The notes beneath the pieces are model-generated. The model ran no database searches, had not been told where the DNA came from, and saw only the letters and a list, made by a program, of their open reading frames with translations. From NCBI GenBank assembly GCA_030377965.1, contig JAUCGE010000002.1, positions 49,374 through 113,373 on the forward strand: a stretch of 64,000 nucleotides of DNA, in the 5' to 3' direction. Position 1 is the first letter of the stretch. Every line of letters starts with the position of its first letter. Source of the DNA: Desulfobacterales bacterium HSG16. GTDB taxonomy: Bacteria > Desulfobacterota > Desulfobacteria > Desulfobacterales > HSG16. Position numbers and translations under genes: made by a program. Below, one piece after another: positions 1 through 8,589 of the stretch.

Positions 1-416
1 AGGAGTTCTTTGATCCTGCTGACCATTTTATCGTCTTTTATATCAAACAGAAATTCGCCCTGCGCGAATAATTCGGCTTTTTGCGAGACAAAAGATGTTT
101 GTAATACATCCATGTAATAAAATTTTAATACAGCAAACATGCAGACCATCATCAGAGCAGTAGCAATCTTATTTCGTATCACAAAATGGCTTAAAACAAT
201 AATCAGCAAAAGGACAATCACGTCACGGGGCAGAATTCTCGTAATTTTGTAAAAAATCGTGCCATGTGAAAAGATTACTCCAGCAAGATATGCCAGAATA
301 GATAAAGAAAGCAATATCTTGACAACACCCACCGGTTTATCTCTGGAATCGTGATAATCCCACAAAATGACGGAAAACAAGACAGCAACATATCCGTAGG
401 AATAAAGGTTTTCCAT
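1..416 (-). CDS. Partial hypothetical membrane protein (runs off window start)
   Basis: An open minus-strand frame starts at ATG 416-414, preceded by GGAG about 9 nt upstream, and stays open for 138 codons to the window edge. The visible N-terminal part (begins MENLYSYGYVAVLF) has about three to four hydrophobic segments separated by short basic turns, then a soluble stretch (ends DIKDDKMVSRIKELL) that continues outside the window. The DIKDD...VSRIKELL stretch resembles the start of a subtilase-type propeptide, but that is only an impression. It is divergent from the FeS gene at 669. No function assigned; the gene itself is fairly certain because of frame length, hydrophobic pattern and RBS. 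Confidence 0.6.
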   Translation of the reverse strand, partial: MENLYSYGYVAVLFSVILWDYHDSRDKPVGVVKILLSLSILAYLAGVIFSHGTIFYKITRILPRDVIVLLLIIVLSHFVIRNKIATALMMVCMFAVLKFYYMDVLQTSFVSQKAELFAQGEFLFDIKDDKMVSRIKEL

Positions 417-615
417 GATTCAAATCTCCGTTTACAATTGAAGGTAAGGTTAAAAAATATTTTCGGACATCCGCATCGTTTTGAAACCATATCAGAATTT
501 CTTTTTTTTTCAACATTGATTTTTTGTCTGTGATAATCGTTTTTCTAAAAAAAATTGTTTTTTTCATTTTTTTTTTGTAACAATTTTCATATCTGATACT
601 TCTTGATCTACAGTA

Positions 616-624
616 TGGTATACT
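616..624 (+). promoter_or_regulatory. Possible extended -10 promoter of the FeS/cytochrome pair
   Basis: TGGTATACT matches the extended -10 pattern TGnTATAAT and lies about 45 nt upstream of the ATG at 669, inside an AT-rich divergent intergenic region. No good -35 hexamer is visible at the usual spacing. Pattern match only. Confidence 0.3.
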
Positions 625-668
625 TTTTTCAGATTAAGACAAAAAATGACAGGGAGGTAAGAACAAAG

Positions 669-1643
669 ATGGCAAAGACATTATCCAGGCGATCATTTCT
701 TAAAGGAAGTGTTGCAGCAGCATGTACGGTCGCAGCAGCGAGCGTACCGGCAAATGTTGCTGCATCCGATGGCAGCGGACAATTGGCTACACTCATTGAT
801 ATCAGCAAGTGCGTGGGATGCGAAGAATGTGTGTATGCCTGCCGCGAATCCAATGAAAAAAAATTCCCGAACCCTGAAAAACCATTTCCAAAGATGTATC
901 CTCCCCGGGTCAAAGTGGAGGACTGGTCGGAGAAAAAAGAGGTTATGGATCGACTCACGCCTTATAACTGGCTGTTTATCCAGCACGCGGAAGTGACAAA
1001 CAAAGACGGTGAATCTATGGAACTGACCATTCCTAGACGATGTATGCACTGTGTCAATCCCCCATGCGTCAAACTCTGTCCCTGGGGCGCTGCCCAGCAA
1101 TATTCAAACGGAATATCGAGAATTGATACTGATTTCTGTCTTGGCGGTTCCAAATGCCGCACCGTCTGCCCATGGAAGATTCCCCAGCGCCAGACCGGAG
1201 ATGGCTTATACCTTAATCTTCTACCCTCCCTTGCTGGTAACGGAATCATGAACAAGTGTGACCGCTGTTATCAAAAAGTGGCAAAAGGAAAATTGCCAGC
1301 ATGTATTGAATCCTGCCCCGAAAATGTTCAGACCATCGGCCCAAGAGATGAGATTATAAAAGAGGCTCGCAGGATCGCAAAGGAAACAAGCGGATTTATT
1401 TACGGTGCAGAAGAAAACGGTGGGACAAATACCATATATATATCGCCGGTTTCATTTGAAGCTATTAATGAATCAATTGAAAAGGGAAGAGGAAAACCCC
1501 ATTTTTCTCCTGTAAAAAATCAAATGGCTCAAGGTAACATGCTGGCAGCAGCGATAGCCATAGCTCCTGTAGCCGGGATTTCACTTGCAATCGGCAAAGC
1601 TTATAAGGCAGCAAAAAAAATGTCAGGAAAGGAGGATATGTAA
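669..1643 (+). CDS. Tat-exported 4x[4Fe-4S] ferredoxin-like electron-transfer subunit
   Basis: 324 aa from ATG 669, chosen over upstream starts because AGGGAGG precedes it and a twin-arginine signal (LSRRSFLKG, residues 5-13) then lies at the extreme N-terminus, followed by an Ala-rich h-region. Four cysteine clusters follow: CVGCEECVYAC, CMHCVNPPCVKLCP, CLGGSKCRTVCP and CDRCYQK...CIESCP, the pattern of HybA/FdoH/NrfC-type subunits carrying four [4Fe-4S] centres. A hydrophobic stretch near the C-terminus (AAAIAIAPVAGISLAIG) may anchor it in the membrane. The stop is 1 nt from the start of the membrane partner, so the two form an operon. The likely role is shuttling electrons between a periplasmic donor and the quinone pool. 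No catalytic subunit is visible. Confidence 0.85.
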   Translation: MAKTLSRRSFLKGSVAAACTVAAASVPANVAASDGSGQLATLIDISKCVGCEECVYACRESNEKKFPNPEKPFPKMYPPRVKVEDWSEKKEVMDRLTPYNWLFIQHAEVTNKDGESMELTIPRRCMHCVNPPCVKLCPWGAAQQYSNGISRIDTDFCLGGSKCRTVCPWKIPQRQTGDGLYLNLLPSLAGNGIMNKCDRCYQKVAKGKLPACIESCPENVQTIGPRDEIIKEARRIAKETSGFIYGAEENGGTNTIYISPVSFEAINESIEKGRGKPHFSPVKNQMAQGNMLAAAIAIAPVAGISLAIGKAYKAAKKMSGKEDM

Positions 1644-1644
1644 T

Positions 1645-2121
1645 ATGGATGCCCCTGTTGAAAACATGCTGGCTGGATATAAATCGAGAACAGAGGGGAA
1701 AACCCTCAGATATTTTTATATAATATGCCTGGTTTTTCTCGTTCTGAGCGGTTTCGGGCAGATGCCTGTTTTTAAGAGATATTATATAGCCGATATCCCG
1801 GGCTTTGGCTGGCTGGCAAAGTTTTATATTACTCACATAATTCATTATCTGGCAGCCTCTGCACTTATCGGAATTCTTTCTTACCAACTATCTGTTTACC
1901 TGCTGATATTCAGAAAAGCATACAAACCCGACATATGGTCTCAACTTAGGGCTGGATTGCTTGCCGGACTGGTAATGACTGGAAATTTTCTGGTCATCAA
2001 GAATTTTTCCAGTGTAAATTTTTCTCCTGAGTTCATTATTTTTCTCGACCTGTCTCATCTGTGCATGACCATGCTTTTGCTTTTTTCAGGTCTGTTAAGT
2101 ATTATTGTAAAAAAGCGCTAA
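1645..2121 (+). CDS. Small cytochrome b-like integral membrane subunit
   Basis: 158 aa, start ATG 1645 one base after the FeS gene stop, with GGAGGATATG just upstream. Four hydrophobic segments are visible (about residues 23-40, 60-88, 102-117 and 130-155). His64 and His67 (THIIHYLA) in helix 2 and His138 (DLSHLC) in helix 4 are candidate haem b ligands, as in formate dehydrogenase gamma-type subunits. With the upstream Tat FeS protein it forms a minimal membrane electron-transfer module, inferred to exchange electrons with menaquinone. The stop codon directly abuts the left end of a MITE-like repeat. Family assignment rests on topology and partner, not on a diagnostic motif. Confidence 0.7.
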   Translation: MDAPVENMLAGYKSRTEGKTLRYFYIICLVFLVLSGFGQMPVFKRYYIADIPGFGWLAKFYITHIIHYLAASALIGILSYQLSVYLLIFRKAYKPDIWSQLRAGLLAGLVMTGNFLVIKNFSSVNFSPEFIIFLDLSHLCMTMLLLFSGLLSIIVKKR

Positions 2122-2254
2122 AAGATACCTGTACAAAAATTTTGTGATATTTTTTCGCATGGTGGGCATGTTTTGTTGCCCACCATTTGTATAGGCGCAG
2201 GCGCTGTTATTTCTACCCAGTAAGGATGTTAAAAAAATTTTGATGAGGTACTTA
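2122..2254. mobile_element. Family 1 MITE-like repeat, copy 1
   Basis: Begins AAGATACCTGTACAAAAATT and ends TTGATGAGGTACTTA, so its ends are imperfect inverted repeats. A central hairpin GGTGGGCA-N8-TGCCCACC lies near 2160-2186, and the right half carries the family's CAGGCGCTGTT...ACCCAGT...GGATGTTAAAA segment, also found at 4.6 kb and 20.7 kb. It fills the whole gap between the cytochrome stop and the kinase. The kinase start ATG (2243) lies inside its right terminal repeat. Confidence 0.8.
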
Positions 2255-4531
2255 CTATTTTTTGTAACGGTAATAATCGGAATAGTAGTTGCACTGGCCG
2301 CTACAAAATTCATTACTATACCCTTGAAGATAATTCTTGACAGAATTAAATGTATAGCAAGAGGCGATTTTGAGCAGGAAAAACTACAGATTATCAATCA
2401 GGAATTATCTCAAAAAAATCGGGAGCTGGAATCAGCGAGAAAAGAGCTTGAGAAAAAAGCAGGTGAGCTGGAAAAAAGCATCCGGTATAAATCCGAATTT
2501 ATGGCCAATATATCCCACGAACTTCGCACTCCCTTAAACGGTATGCTTATCCTTTCAAAAGATCTGGCAGCCAACAGAAAAAAAAATATTCATGCAGACC
2601 AGGTAGAGTTGCTTGAAATAATTCATAAAAGTGGGAATGAATTGCTTGAATTAATAAATGATATTCTTGATTTTTCCAAGATAGAAGCTGGAAAAATGAC
2701 TGTGAATATCGAATCTGTCAGGATAGAAGATATAGCCGGCAGTATCAACCCGGCTTTCGGGTATATTGCCAACGATAAAGGGCTGGATTTAAAGATACAT
2801 ATCCATGAAGGGCTACCTGAAACCATATGGACAGATCCAAAAAGACTGGATCAAATTATCAAAAACCTGGTTGGAAACGCCATTAAATTTACAGGAAAGG
2901 GGATTGTATCTGTAGATTTTTACAGGCCTGATATGAAAGATGAAATTGATGCAGATCTGTCTGACAGCGGTCTTGACATTCAAAAAGTTATTGCTATTTC
3001 AGTAAGCGATACTGGAATTGGTGTTGTCGATGATAAGCAGGTAGAAATTTTTGAACCTTTTCAGCAGGCTGATGGCAGCACTTCCCGTAAATACGGGGGA
3101 ACAGGACTCGGACTTTCTATTTCCCGTAGTATGGCAAGCCTTTTAGGGGGAAAAATTCATTTGAAAAGCATGGAAGGACAAGGTTCGACTTTTACGCTTT
3201 ATCTTCATGACACAAAAGATTCAAATAGCCTCGGTAAAATCCGAAAACCTGACAGAAATACTCAAACTGTCTTGCAGAAGAGCATACCTGTAAAGCAAAA
3301 AATCGAATCTGGGAAAAAAATCTGGATTGAAGATGACCGGAAGCTGATCGCTGAAAAAGATCAAGTTATATTGATAATAGAGGATGACCTTGTTTTTGCC
3401 GGAATTCTTGCCCGCTTATGTCATGAAAGGAATTTCAAATTTATACATTCCATTGAGGGGGAAAAGGGGTTGGAATATATAGAACAATACCGGCCTGATG
3501 CCATTATACTGGATATCCAGCTCCCAGGAATTACTGGATGGCATGTACTCGATTTTTTGAAAGATGCTCCGAGTACTCGCCATATTCCGGTGCTTATTAT
3601 TTCCATTGAGGACAGAAATATAAACGCATTGCTGAAAGGGGCCGCAGGATTTTTGACAAAACCCGTAACAAGAAAGCAACTTGAAAAATCATTTTCTGGA
3701 CTTGAAGCATTGATAACGAGAAAGATAAAAACGGTGCTTATTATTCAGGCAGACGATATTCTTGAAAAAAAAATCGAAGATATCATAATTGATCAAGATG
3801 TGAATATAGTTTCAGCTAAAACAGGCAAAGATGCATTGCAAAAAATAAAAAGCAAATCTTTCGATTGTGTGATTGCAAGCCTTGACCTGTCGGATATTTC
3901 AGTATTTGCCATGCTTGATAAATTGAACGAAGAGACAGGGATAAAACTGCCGCCGTTTATCGTATATGAAGGAAAGGAAATCAGCCGTGAAAATATTAAT
4001 AAACTTCTGGAACTCAACGAGACTATTGTTATTAAATACATAAAAACAGAAGACGGGTTGCTTGATGCGACATCTTTGTTCCTTCACAGAATGACGGAAA
4101 ATTTTTCCAGAAAAAATAAGGCAGCTATATATAGACTTCATGATAAAGAGAAAATTTTTAAAGGAAAAAAAATATTGATTGTTGATCATAATATGAGAAA
4201 TCTCTTTGCAATATCCAAACTTCTGGAGGATAAAGGAGCATGTGTTCTTAAAGCAGCTGATGGTAAAGACGGTCTGGATATTCTTGATAAAGACCCGGAC
4301 GCAGATATTATGCTTTTGGATGTCAGTATGCCGCTCATAGATGGTTATGAAGTTCTTGAAAAAATCCGCTATAGCAGGGAACTGAAGAATCTGCCAGTTA
4401 TAGTGATGATGGAAGAAACCGTGAAAAATGAGAAAGATAGATACATTCTGGTCGGAGCGAATGATTATCTGTCAAAACCGGTTGATACGGACAGACTCAT
4501 GACTCTGATGGCTTTCTGGTTTGAAAAGTAA
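2243..4531 (+). CDS. Hybrid sensor histidine kinase with three receiver domains, sensor half missing
   Basis: 762 aa from ATG 2243 (a TTG lies one codon earlier). One TM helix (residues 4-20) leads into half of a HAMP-like linker (ITIPLKIILDRIKCIARGDF), then a coiled coil, HisKA with His92 (NISHELRTPLNG), and HATPase_c with NLVGNAIKF, DTGIGV and GGTGLGLSIS. Three REC domains follow: REC1 has an acceptor Asp in ILDIQLPG. REC2 is degenerate, with IASLDLSD at the acceptor site. REC3 has LLDVSMPLIDG and a KP motif. Such kinases normally have a first TM and a periplasmic sensor domain. Here the codons before TM2 come from a MITE terminus, so the sensor half seems lost. No DNA-binding output is adjacent. 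The domain calls are certain; activity is unknown. Confidence 0.88.
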   Translation: MRYLLFFVTVIIGIVVALAATKFITIPLKIILDRIKCIARGDFEQEKLQIINQELSQKNRELESARKELEKKAGELEKSIRYKSEFMANISHELRTPLNGMLILSKDLAANRKKNIHADQVELLEIIHKSGNELLELINDILDFSKIEAGKMTVNIESVRIEDIAGSINPAFGYIANDKGLDLKIHIHEGLPETIWTDPKRLDQIIKNLVGNAIKFTGKGIVSVDFYRPDMKDEIDADLSDSGLDIQKVIAISVSDTGIGVVDDKQVEIFEPFQQADGSTSRKYGGTGLGLSISRSMASLLGGKIHLKSMEGQGSTFTLYLHDTKDSNSLGKIRKPDRNTQTVLQKSIPVKQKIESGKKIWIEDDRKLIAEKDQVILIIEDDLVFAGILARLCHERNFKFIHSIEGEKGLEYIEQYRPDAIILDIQLPGITGWHVLDFLKDAPSTRHIPVLIISIEDRNINALLKGAAGFLTKPVTRKQLEKSFSGLEALITRKIKTVLIIQADDILEKKIEDIIIDQDVNIVSAKTGKDALQKIKSKSFDCVIASLDLSDISVFAMLDKLNEETGIKLPPFIVYEGKEISRENINKLLELNETIVIKYIKTEDGLLDATSLFLHRMTENFSRKNKAAIYRLHDKEKIFKGKKILIVDHNMRNLFAISKLLEDKGACVLKAADGKDGLDILDKDPDADIMLLDVSMPLIDGYEVLEKIRYSRELKNLPVIVMMEETVKNEKDRYILVGANDYLSKPVDTDRLMTLMAFWFEK

Positions 4532-4667
4532 GCAGCTGTGCAGAAATTTCATGATATTGTCTCGCAGGTGGGCAAAAGCGAAGCATTGCCAACCAGTTGT
4601 ATGACCGCTGGCTGATGTTGTTTTTACCCAGTGCGGATGTTAAAAAAAACTTTTGGTGAGATACTTA
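4529..4667. mobile_element. Family 1 MITE-like repeat, copy 2
   Basis: Starts TAAGCAGCTGTGCAGAAATT (diverged left end, overlapping the upstream kinase's TAA stop) and ends GGATGTTAAAAAAAACTTTT followed by GGTGAGATACTTA. It shares the GGTGGGCA stem, the GCTG(A/T)TGTTxTTACCCAGTGCGGATG segment and the overall length (~139 bp) with copies 1 and 3. It separates two hybrid kinase genes. Confidence 0.75.
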
Positions 4668-4741
4668 AAAAGTGGTTTAGCGCTTGTGGCAAAACTTCTG
4701 CACAGGCATTTATGGGATTATGGGAGTAAAAGGAGTGCTGA

Positions 4742-5917
4742 ATGAAACTCAGGCCCAAAATACTGATAGTCGATGACAAAATCGAAAATCTCATTGCCCT
4801 TGAAACGCTGTTGAGCAACAGGCATGACATCGATTTTATACGAGCATTATCGGGCAATGAAGCTCTGGCAATGACATTGAAATATGATTTTGCCCTTGCT
4901 CTGATAGATGTTCAGATGCCTGGGATGGATGGATTTGAAACCGTGGAATTGATGCGGTTGGCCGAAAAAACCAGACATCTGCCGGTCATATTTATTTCAG
5001 CCGTTTACAAGGAAACCTATTATCAGATAAAAGGAATAGAGACAGGGGCTGCCGATTTTGTGACAAAACCGATGATTCCTGAAATACTTTCCGGCAAGGT
5101 TCGGGTTTTTATCGATCTTTACAAACACAAAAAAGAACTTGAAGAAACTATCCAGGATCTGGAAAAAGCGAGGGAAGCAGCAGAAGTCGGGAATCTGGTC
5201 AAAACCGAATTCATCGCAAATATAAGCCATGAACTACGGACTCCTATACATATCATACTCGGATTTGCAGAGATGCTCGATTTTCAAATTACCGATCCCG
5301 CACAGAAATGTTATATTGAGACTATCAAATCTGGGGGAAAAAATCTTCTGGCTCTGCTCAATGATATCCTGGATCTTTCCAAAATCGAAGCAGGAAAAAT
5401 AAAAATTAATCGCGAATATATAAATATTCGTTCGATTTTCAATGAAATTAAACAAGTATTTTCCGTGGAACTGTCTCGAAAAGAGCTTGAATTTCAAATA
5501 AATATTTCAAATGATATCCCATCTCAACTGTTTTTAGATACAATCAGGCTGAGACAGACGCTTTTCAACCTGGTTGGTAATGCTGTAAAGTTTACAAAAA
5601 CAGGTTATATAAAAATCAAGGTTTATCCCCTTGAAAAAAAAGATTTCGACAATAATCATGAGAGCATTGATTTGAAGATAGCGGTTGAAGATACAGGTAT
5701 CGGTATCCCTTCAAAATTGCAGAAAGAAATTTTCGATATATTCAGGCAGCAGGACAACAGACTTTCTAGAGAATATGAAGGAATTGGTATCGGGCTTGCG
5801 ATAGTCAAACGGCTGGTCAGGATGATGAACGGCAGTATAAGTCTTTATAGTGAACCTGGCAAGGGCAGCATGTTTGAAATTCATTTATGTGATGTACTTA
5901 TGTATAAAGACGCTTAG
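4742..5917 (+). CDS. Response regulator-histidine kinase hybrid (REC-HisKA-HATPase)
   Basis: 391 aa with AAAGGAG 8 nt before ATG 4742. An N-terminal receiver domain (residues 5-125) has DD at 11-12, acceptor Asp56 (ALIDVQMPGMDG) and Lys109 (TKP). After a short coiled coil comes HisKA with His163 (NISHELRTPIH) and HATPase_c with NLVGNAVKF, DTGIGIP and GIGIGLAIV. There is no membrane segment, so it is a cytoplasmic kinase driven by phosphorylation of its own receiver. It follows the large hybrid kinase on the same strand, and the terminal receiver of that protein could be part of the same phosphorelay (inference). No output regulator lies nearby. Confidence 0.88.
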   Translation: MKLRPKILIVDDKIENLIALETLLSNRHDIDFIRALSGNEALAMTLKYDFALALIDVQMPGMDGFETVELMRLAEKTRHLPVIFISAVYKETYYQIKGIETGAADFVTKPMIPEILSGKVRVFIDLYKHKKELEETIQDLEKAREAAEVGNLVKTEFIANISHELRTPIHIILGFAEMLDFQITDPAQKCYIETIKSGGKNLLALLNDILDLSKIEAGKIKINREYINIRSIFNEIKQVFSVELSRKELEFQINISNDIPSQLFLDTIRLRQTLFNLVGNAVKFTKTGYIKIKVYPLEKKDFDNNHESIDLKIAVEDTGIGIPSKLQKEIFDIFRQQDNRLSREYEGIGIGLAIVKRLVRMMNGSISLYSEPGKGSMFEIHLCDVLMYKDA

Positions 5918-5937
5918 ATGCCTGTTTGATCTCTCAG

Positions 5938-6066
5938 TCATTTTATTTTTTCAATTTCTATATAAGATTTATAAACAGCTTCATCCATGACATACTGTCC
6001 GATCTCTAAAAAGGAAAAACGGGCGTGTTTCGGATCTGTTTTTTGAGATACGAGATACTTAGATAA
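5938..6066 (-). other. In-frame 42-codon extension downstream of the TauE-like gene stop
   Basis: On the minus strand the TGA stop of the permease (6069-6067) is followed in the same frame by 42 sense codons (LSKYLVSQKTDPK...ends SYIEIEKIK) and a second TGA at 5940-5938. The composition is protein-like, but there is no start codon near its beginning and no RBS. It may be a lost C-terminal tail, a degenerate small gene or chance. Confidence 0.3.
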
Positions 6067-7059
6067 TCATTTACCAGGCTTGAACTCTCCCAGAGAAGGA
6101 CCTAAGTCTTTATAGCTTTCCTTGAATATTTTTACATGGATGAAAACAAGGTAGATAATCAGCGAATAGGTTAACATAATTCTCACTGACTGACTCATGG
6201 GAATTGTTCTTTGCATCCATAGAGTCATGAAAAAATCAATACTCAGTAGAAATGTGAATAGTAAAAGCACATTCTTTGCCCCAAGTTTAACAGCCAGATA
6301 AGATGCTAAGAATAATCCGGCTATGGTCACTCCCGGAATTGCGGAATACCATAAAGAAAGAGGTACATCGTGAAAAATTACATTTAAAACAGTCCCCGTC
6401 ATTGACATTGCTGCCATCAGTGAAATACTGGTGACGATGGCTGCAGCCGGATTGATTTTGAAAATTATTGTAAGGATAAAATAAAACATCGTATCAATAC
6501 CGAATCCAATCCAGCCGGAAACGAGTCCTCCTATAAATGAAAAAAAGAATAAAATGAATATGTTGACAGCATTCATTTCTACGCTTAATTTAGGATATTT
6601 GTGTTTGCAGAGAATTGAAACAAAAATAATCTGGGTGAACAAAAATGCAATTAAATTGAATATCAGGGTCAGCATTTCCGGAGAATTTATCGGGAAAAAC
6701 ACAATACTGATGACCACACCGATAATTCCACCGACCAGGCAGATTGGAATTACATTGGATATAAACAGATTCCTGTTCACAAGAAACCATTTGAATGTGC
6801 CAAGTCCCATGCCGTAAGCCTGAATGATCAGGTTAAACTGAACCGCTGTTACAGGGGATATATTTAACCTGGTCAATATTGGAAAATAAACAATGCCTGC
6901 AGCAGCAGGTGTTGTATTGGCAACAGTTGCCGCAATAGTACCTAGAAAAGGCATATAGAAAAACTGGTTAAGAAAGTCCTTATAAAAATACGGGAAAAAC
7001 AAGATCCATAGTCCAGCAATGATTATTGATATGATATAAGGCCAGTATTGTTTTTTCAT
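6067..7059 (-). CDS. TauE/SafE (TSUP) family membrane permease
   Basis: 330 aa, ATG at 7059. About eight to nine hydrophobic helices occur in two related halves. Each half carries the small-residue-rich motifs typical of TSUP carriers: GTIAATVANTTPAAAGIVYFP early and GGLVSGWIGFGIDTMFYF in the middle. TSUP proteins export or import sulfite, sulfonates, organosulfur compounds or other anions across the inner membrane. The substrate cannot be read from sequence. It is monocistronic, on the strand opposite to the kinases. The frame continues after its TGA (see 5938-6066). Confidence 0.75.
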   Translation of the reverse strand: MKKQYWPYIISIIIAGLWILFFPYFYKDFLNQFFYMPFLGTIAATVANTTPAAAGIVYFPILTRLNISPVTAVQFNLIIQAYGMGLGTFKWFLVNRNLFISNVIPICLVGGIIGVVISIVFFPINSPEMLTLIFNLIAFLFTQIIFVSILCKHKYPKLSVEMNAVNIFILFFFSFIGGLVSGWIGFGIDTMFYFILTIIFKINPAAAIVTSISLMAAMSMTGTVLNVIFHDVPLSLWYSAIPGVTIAGLFLASYLAVKLGAKNVLLLFTFLLSIDFFMTLWMQRTIPMSQSVRIMLTYSLIIYLVFIHVKIFKESYKDLGPSLGEFKPGK

Positions 7060-7314
7060 ACTGTGAACTCAAATTTCTTTTTCTTTATGAATAACCGCGG
7101 CGCTATATGTCTTTCAAGCATGACAAATCCAATTCTGTTTTCAAATGTAGGAGCAGATTTTTTACAAAACTTTGCACAGGCAGTTTTATTCAGGCAGGCA
7201 AATCTCAATGAATTGTCATTAAAGAGTGCAAGACCTGTTTTATATAACAGCCATAGCATGGGTATTCAGATAAAAATACTTGCCTGTTTTGTTTTATAAT
7301 ATTGTAAACGTTTT

Positions 7315-7680
7315 TTATTTCAGACCTTTTACGGTAATATGAGGCATCATGCGAGAGAGCGTTTCAATGGCCTTGAACGAAGCGCTCTGCCACTTGGAAC
7401 TTGCATCATAATGAATTAATGTCGTGGTTTCATTTGAATTGAGCTTCTTGATAAACTGGATGATTGGTGGAACTGTAGATGAGTTCATATATTCGAGCTG
7501 TGTATACTCTACAACCAGTTGACTTCCTGCAAGAGCAGGAATAAGACTGTCAAGATATGGATTGAGTGATGTTGATGGAGTTCTATCATCGCTTTGTCCA
7601 ATCCAGTTCATATTATATTTGTTTTCTCCCTGATTGCTGATCACGATCTGTAATGAGGCATTGCTGAAATTTTTCACCAT
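7315..7680 (-). CDS. STAS-like small regulator (slr1659-type)
   Basis: 121 aa, ATG 7680, with AAAGGAAGCGG just upstream. The sequence has alternating short strands and helices (LQIVISNQ..., QLVVEYTQLEYMNSSTVPPIIQFI, TTLIHYDASSKWQ) like anti-sigma antagonist/STAS proteins, including the 'LEYMNSS' serine region where the STAS phosphosite normally sits. It lies 117 bp downstream of a HATPase protein on the same strand, the arrangement known for slr1658/slr1659-type pairs. It probably binds the HATPase partner in a partner-switching circuit; the output is unknown. Confidence 0.6.
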   Translation of the reverse strand: MVKNFSNASLQIVISNQGENKYNMNWIGQSDDRTPSTSLNPYLDSLIPALAGSQLVVEYTQLEYMNSSTVPPIIQFIKKLNSNETTTLIHYDASSKWQSASFKAIETLSRMMPHITVKGLK

Positions 7681-7797
7681 CCGCTTCCTTTCAATATTGT
7701 ATTTTTTTTAAAGCGCCTGCGAAATTTTATAAACAGACACTTCGTAAAATGCCACAGAGTTGGCGATACAACCAGTATTTTTTTTGAAACGACCTGT

Positions 7798-8274
7798 TTA
7801 AATATCCCGGGTTGCAATCACTGTAAGGATGTTATCTTCAAAATTATAGTCCAGCATGAACTCGCCTTCATAGGCGATACGAAAGAGGCCGAGCTGTGTT
7901 TTAACGAGCCTGGTATTGTCCATCAGCATTTTCAGCCGTTCTAAATAAAGCTCTTGAGGATCGTTAGACTCATTGATTTTATCGATATAACACTGGAGCG
8001 TTTCAAAATCCTCTTTGTATTGCACTTTGTTGGCTGCTGTCACCTTTATCTGTTTTTCAGTTGCAACAAATTCGAAATGTATACCTTCCCCATTATCGAC
8101 AGCAGAACCGTGTTTTACAGCATTTTCTATCAGTTCCGACGCAGTCATTTTGCTGGCATCGCACAGTTCCTGAGAACATTCGTTTTTCAATGATGCTTCA
8201 ACCTTGTTTCGAATCTGTTTTACAGCATCCCACAAAGGATCTATTTTATGGGTAAATGATATATTTTTTGTCAT
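7798..8274 (-). CDS. Anti-sigma-like HATPase regulator (slr1658-type)
   Basis: 158 aa, ATG 8274 with AGGGAGGATATGA upstream. It contains a GHKL N-box, SELIENAVKHGSA (Glu50, Asn51, His55), as in RsbW/SpoIIAB-type ATPases. The later G-box is not obvious, so it may bind ATP weakly or not at all. It is followed on the same strand by the STAS-like gene. By analogy the pair would form a kinase/antagonist switch controlling an unidentified partner. No sigma factor or phosphatase is adjacent. Confidence 0.65.
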   Translation of the reverse strand: MTKNISFTHKIDPLWDAVKQIRNKVEASLKNECSQELCDASKMTASELIENAVKHGSAVDNGEGIHFEFVATEKQIKVTAANKVQYKEDFETLQCYIDKINESNDPQELYLERLKMLMDNTRLVKTQLGLFRIAYEGEFMLDYNFEDNILTVIATRDI

Positions 8275-8589
8275 TCATATCCTCCCTGAACATAGTAAGA
8301 GATACATCAAGATTTTATTATGTTACCATATATGTATCAGGCTGATTGGCGTGTATCAAGAGATAAATTGTGTTTTTTCCAATTTTACATCATTTCTTTT
8401 ATCCGTCTTTCTTGTTTTTTTCTTCTTGACAGTGCCTGCTTTTTTTCCGGCAATTGTAATGCCATTATAAAAACAAATCTCCTTGATCATGTCTGCTTCC
8501 TCTGGTAAGTTACAATTTTTTAAGATGATGAACGTAAACTATTTTTCTTGCGCTGCTGCATTATAATAAAACATTAAGGAGGAATCAGG
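8275..8589. other. AT-rich divergent intergenic region
   Basis: 315 bp between the slr1658-type gene and the UPF0182 gene. It must hold both promoters. A TTGACA hexamer occurs near 8428 on the plus strand but without a convincing -10. No ORF, RNA or repeat recognised. Confidence 0.5.

Noticed and set aside
6067..6069. TGA as selenocysteine codon in the TauE-like gene
   Set aside because: No SECIS-like hairpin is evident directly downstream, TauE proteins are not known selenoproteins, and the tail is short; kept only as a low-interest extension.
7048..7299. Small frames on both strands between TauE-like and STAS-like genes
   Set aside because: Low-complexity, no RBS, no recognisable features; treated as non-coding.
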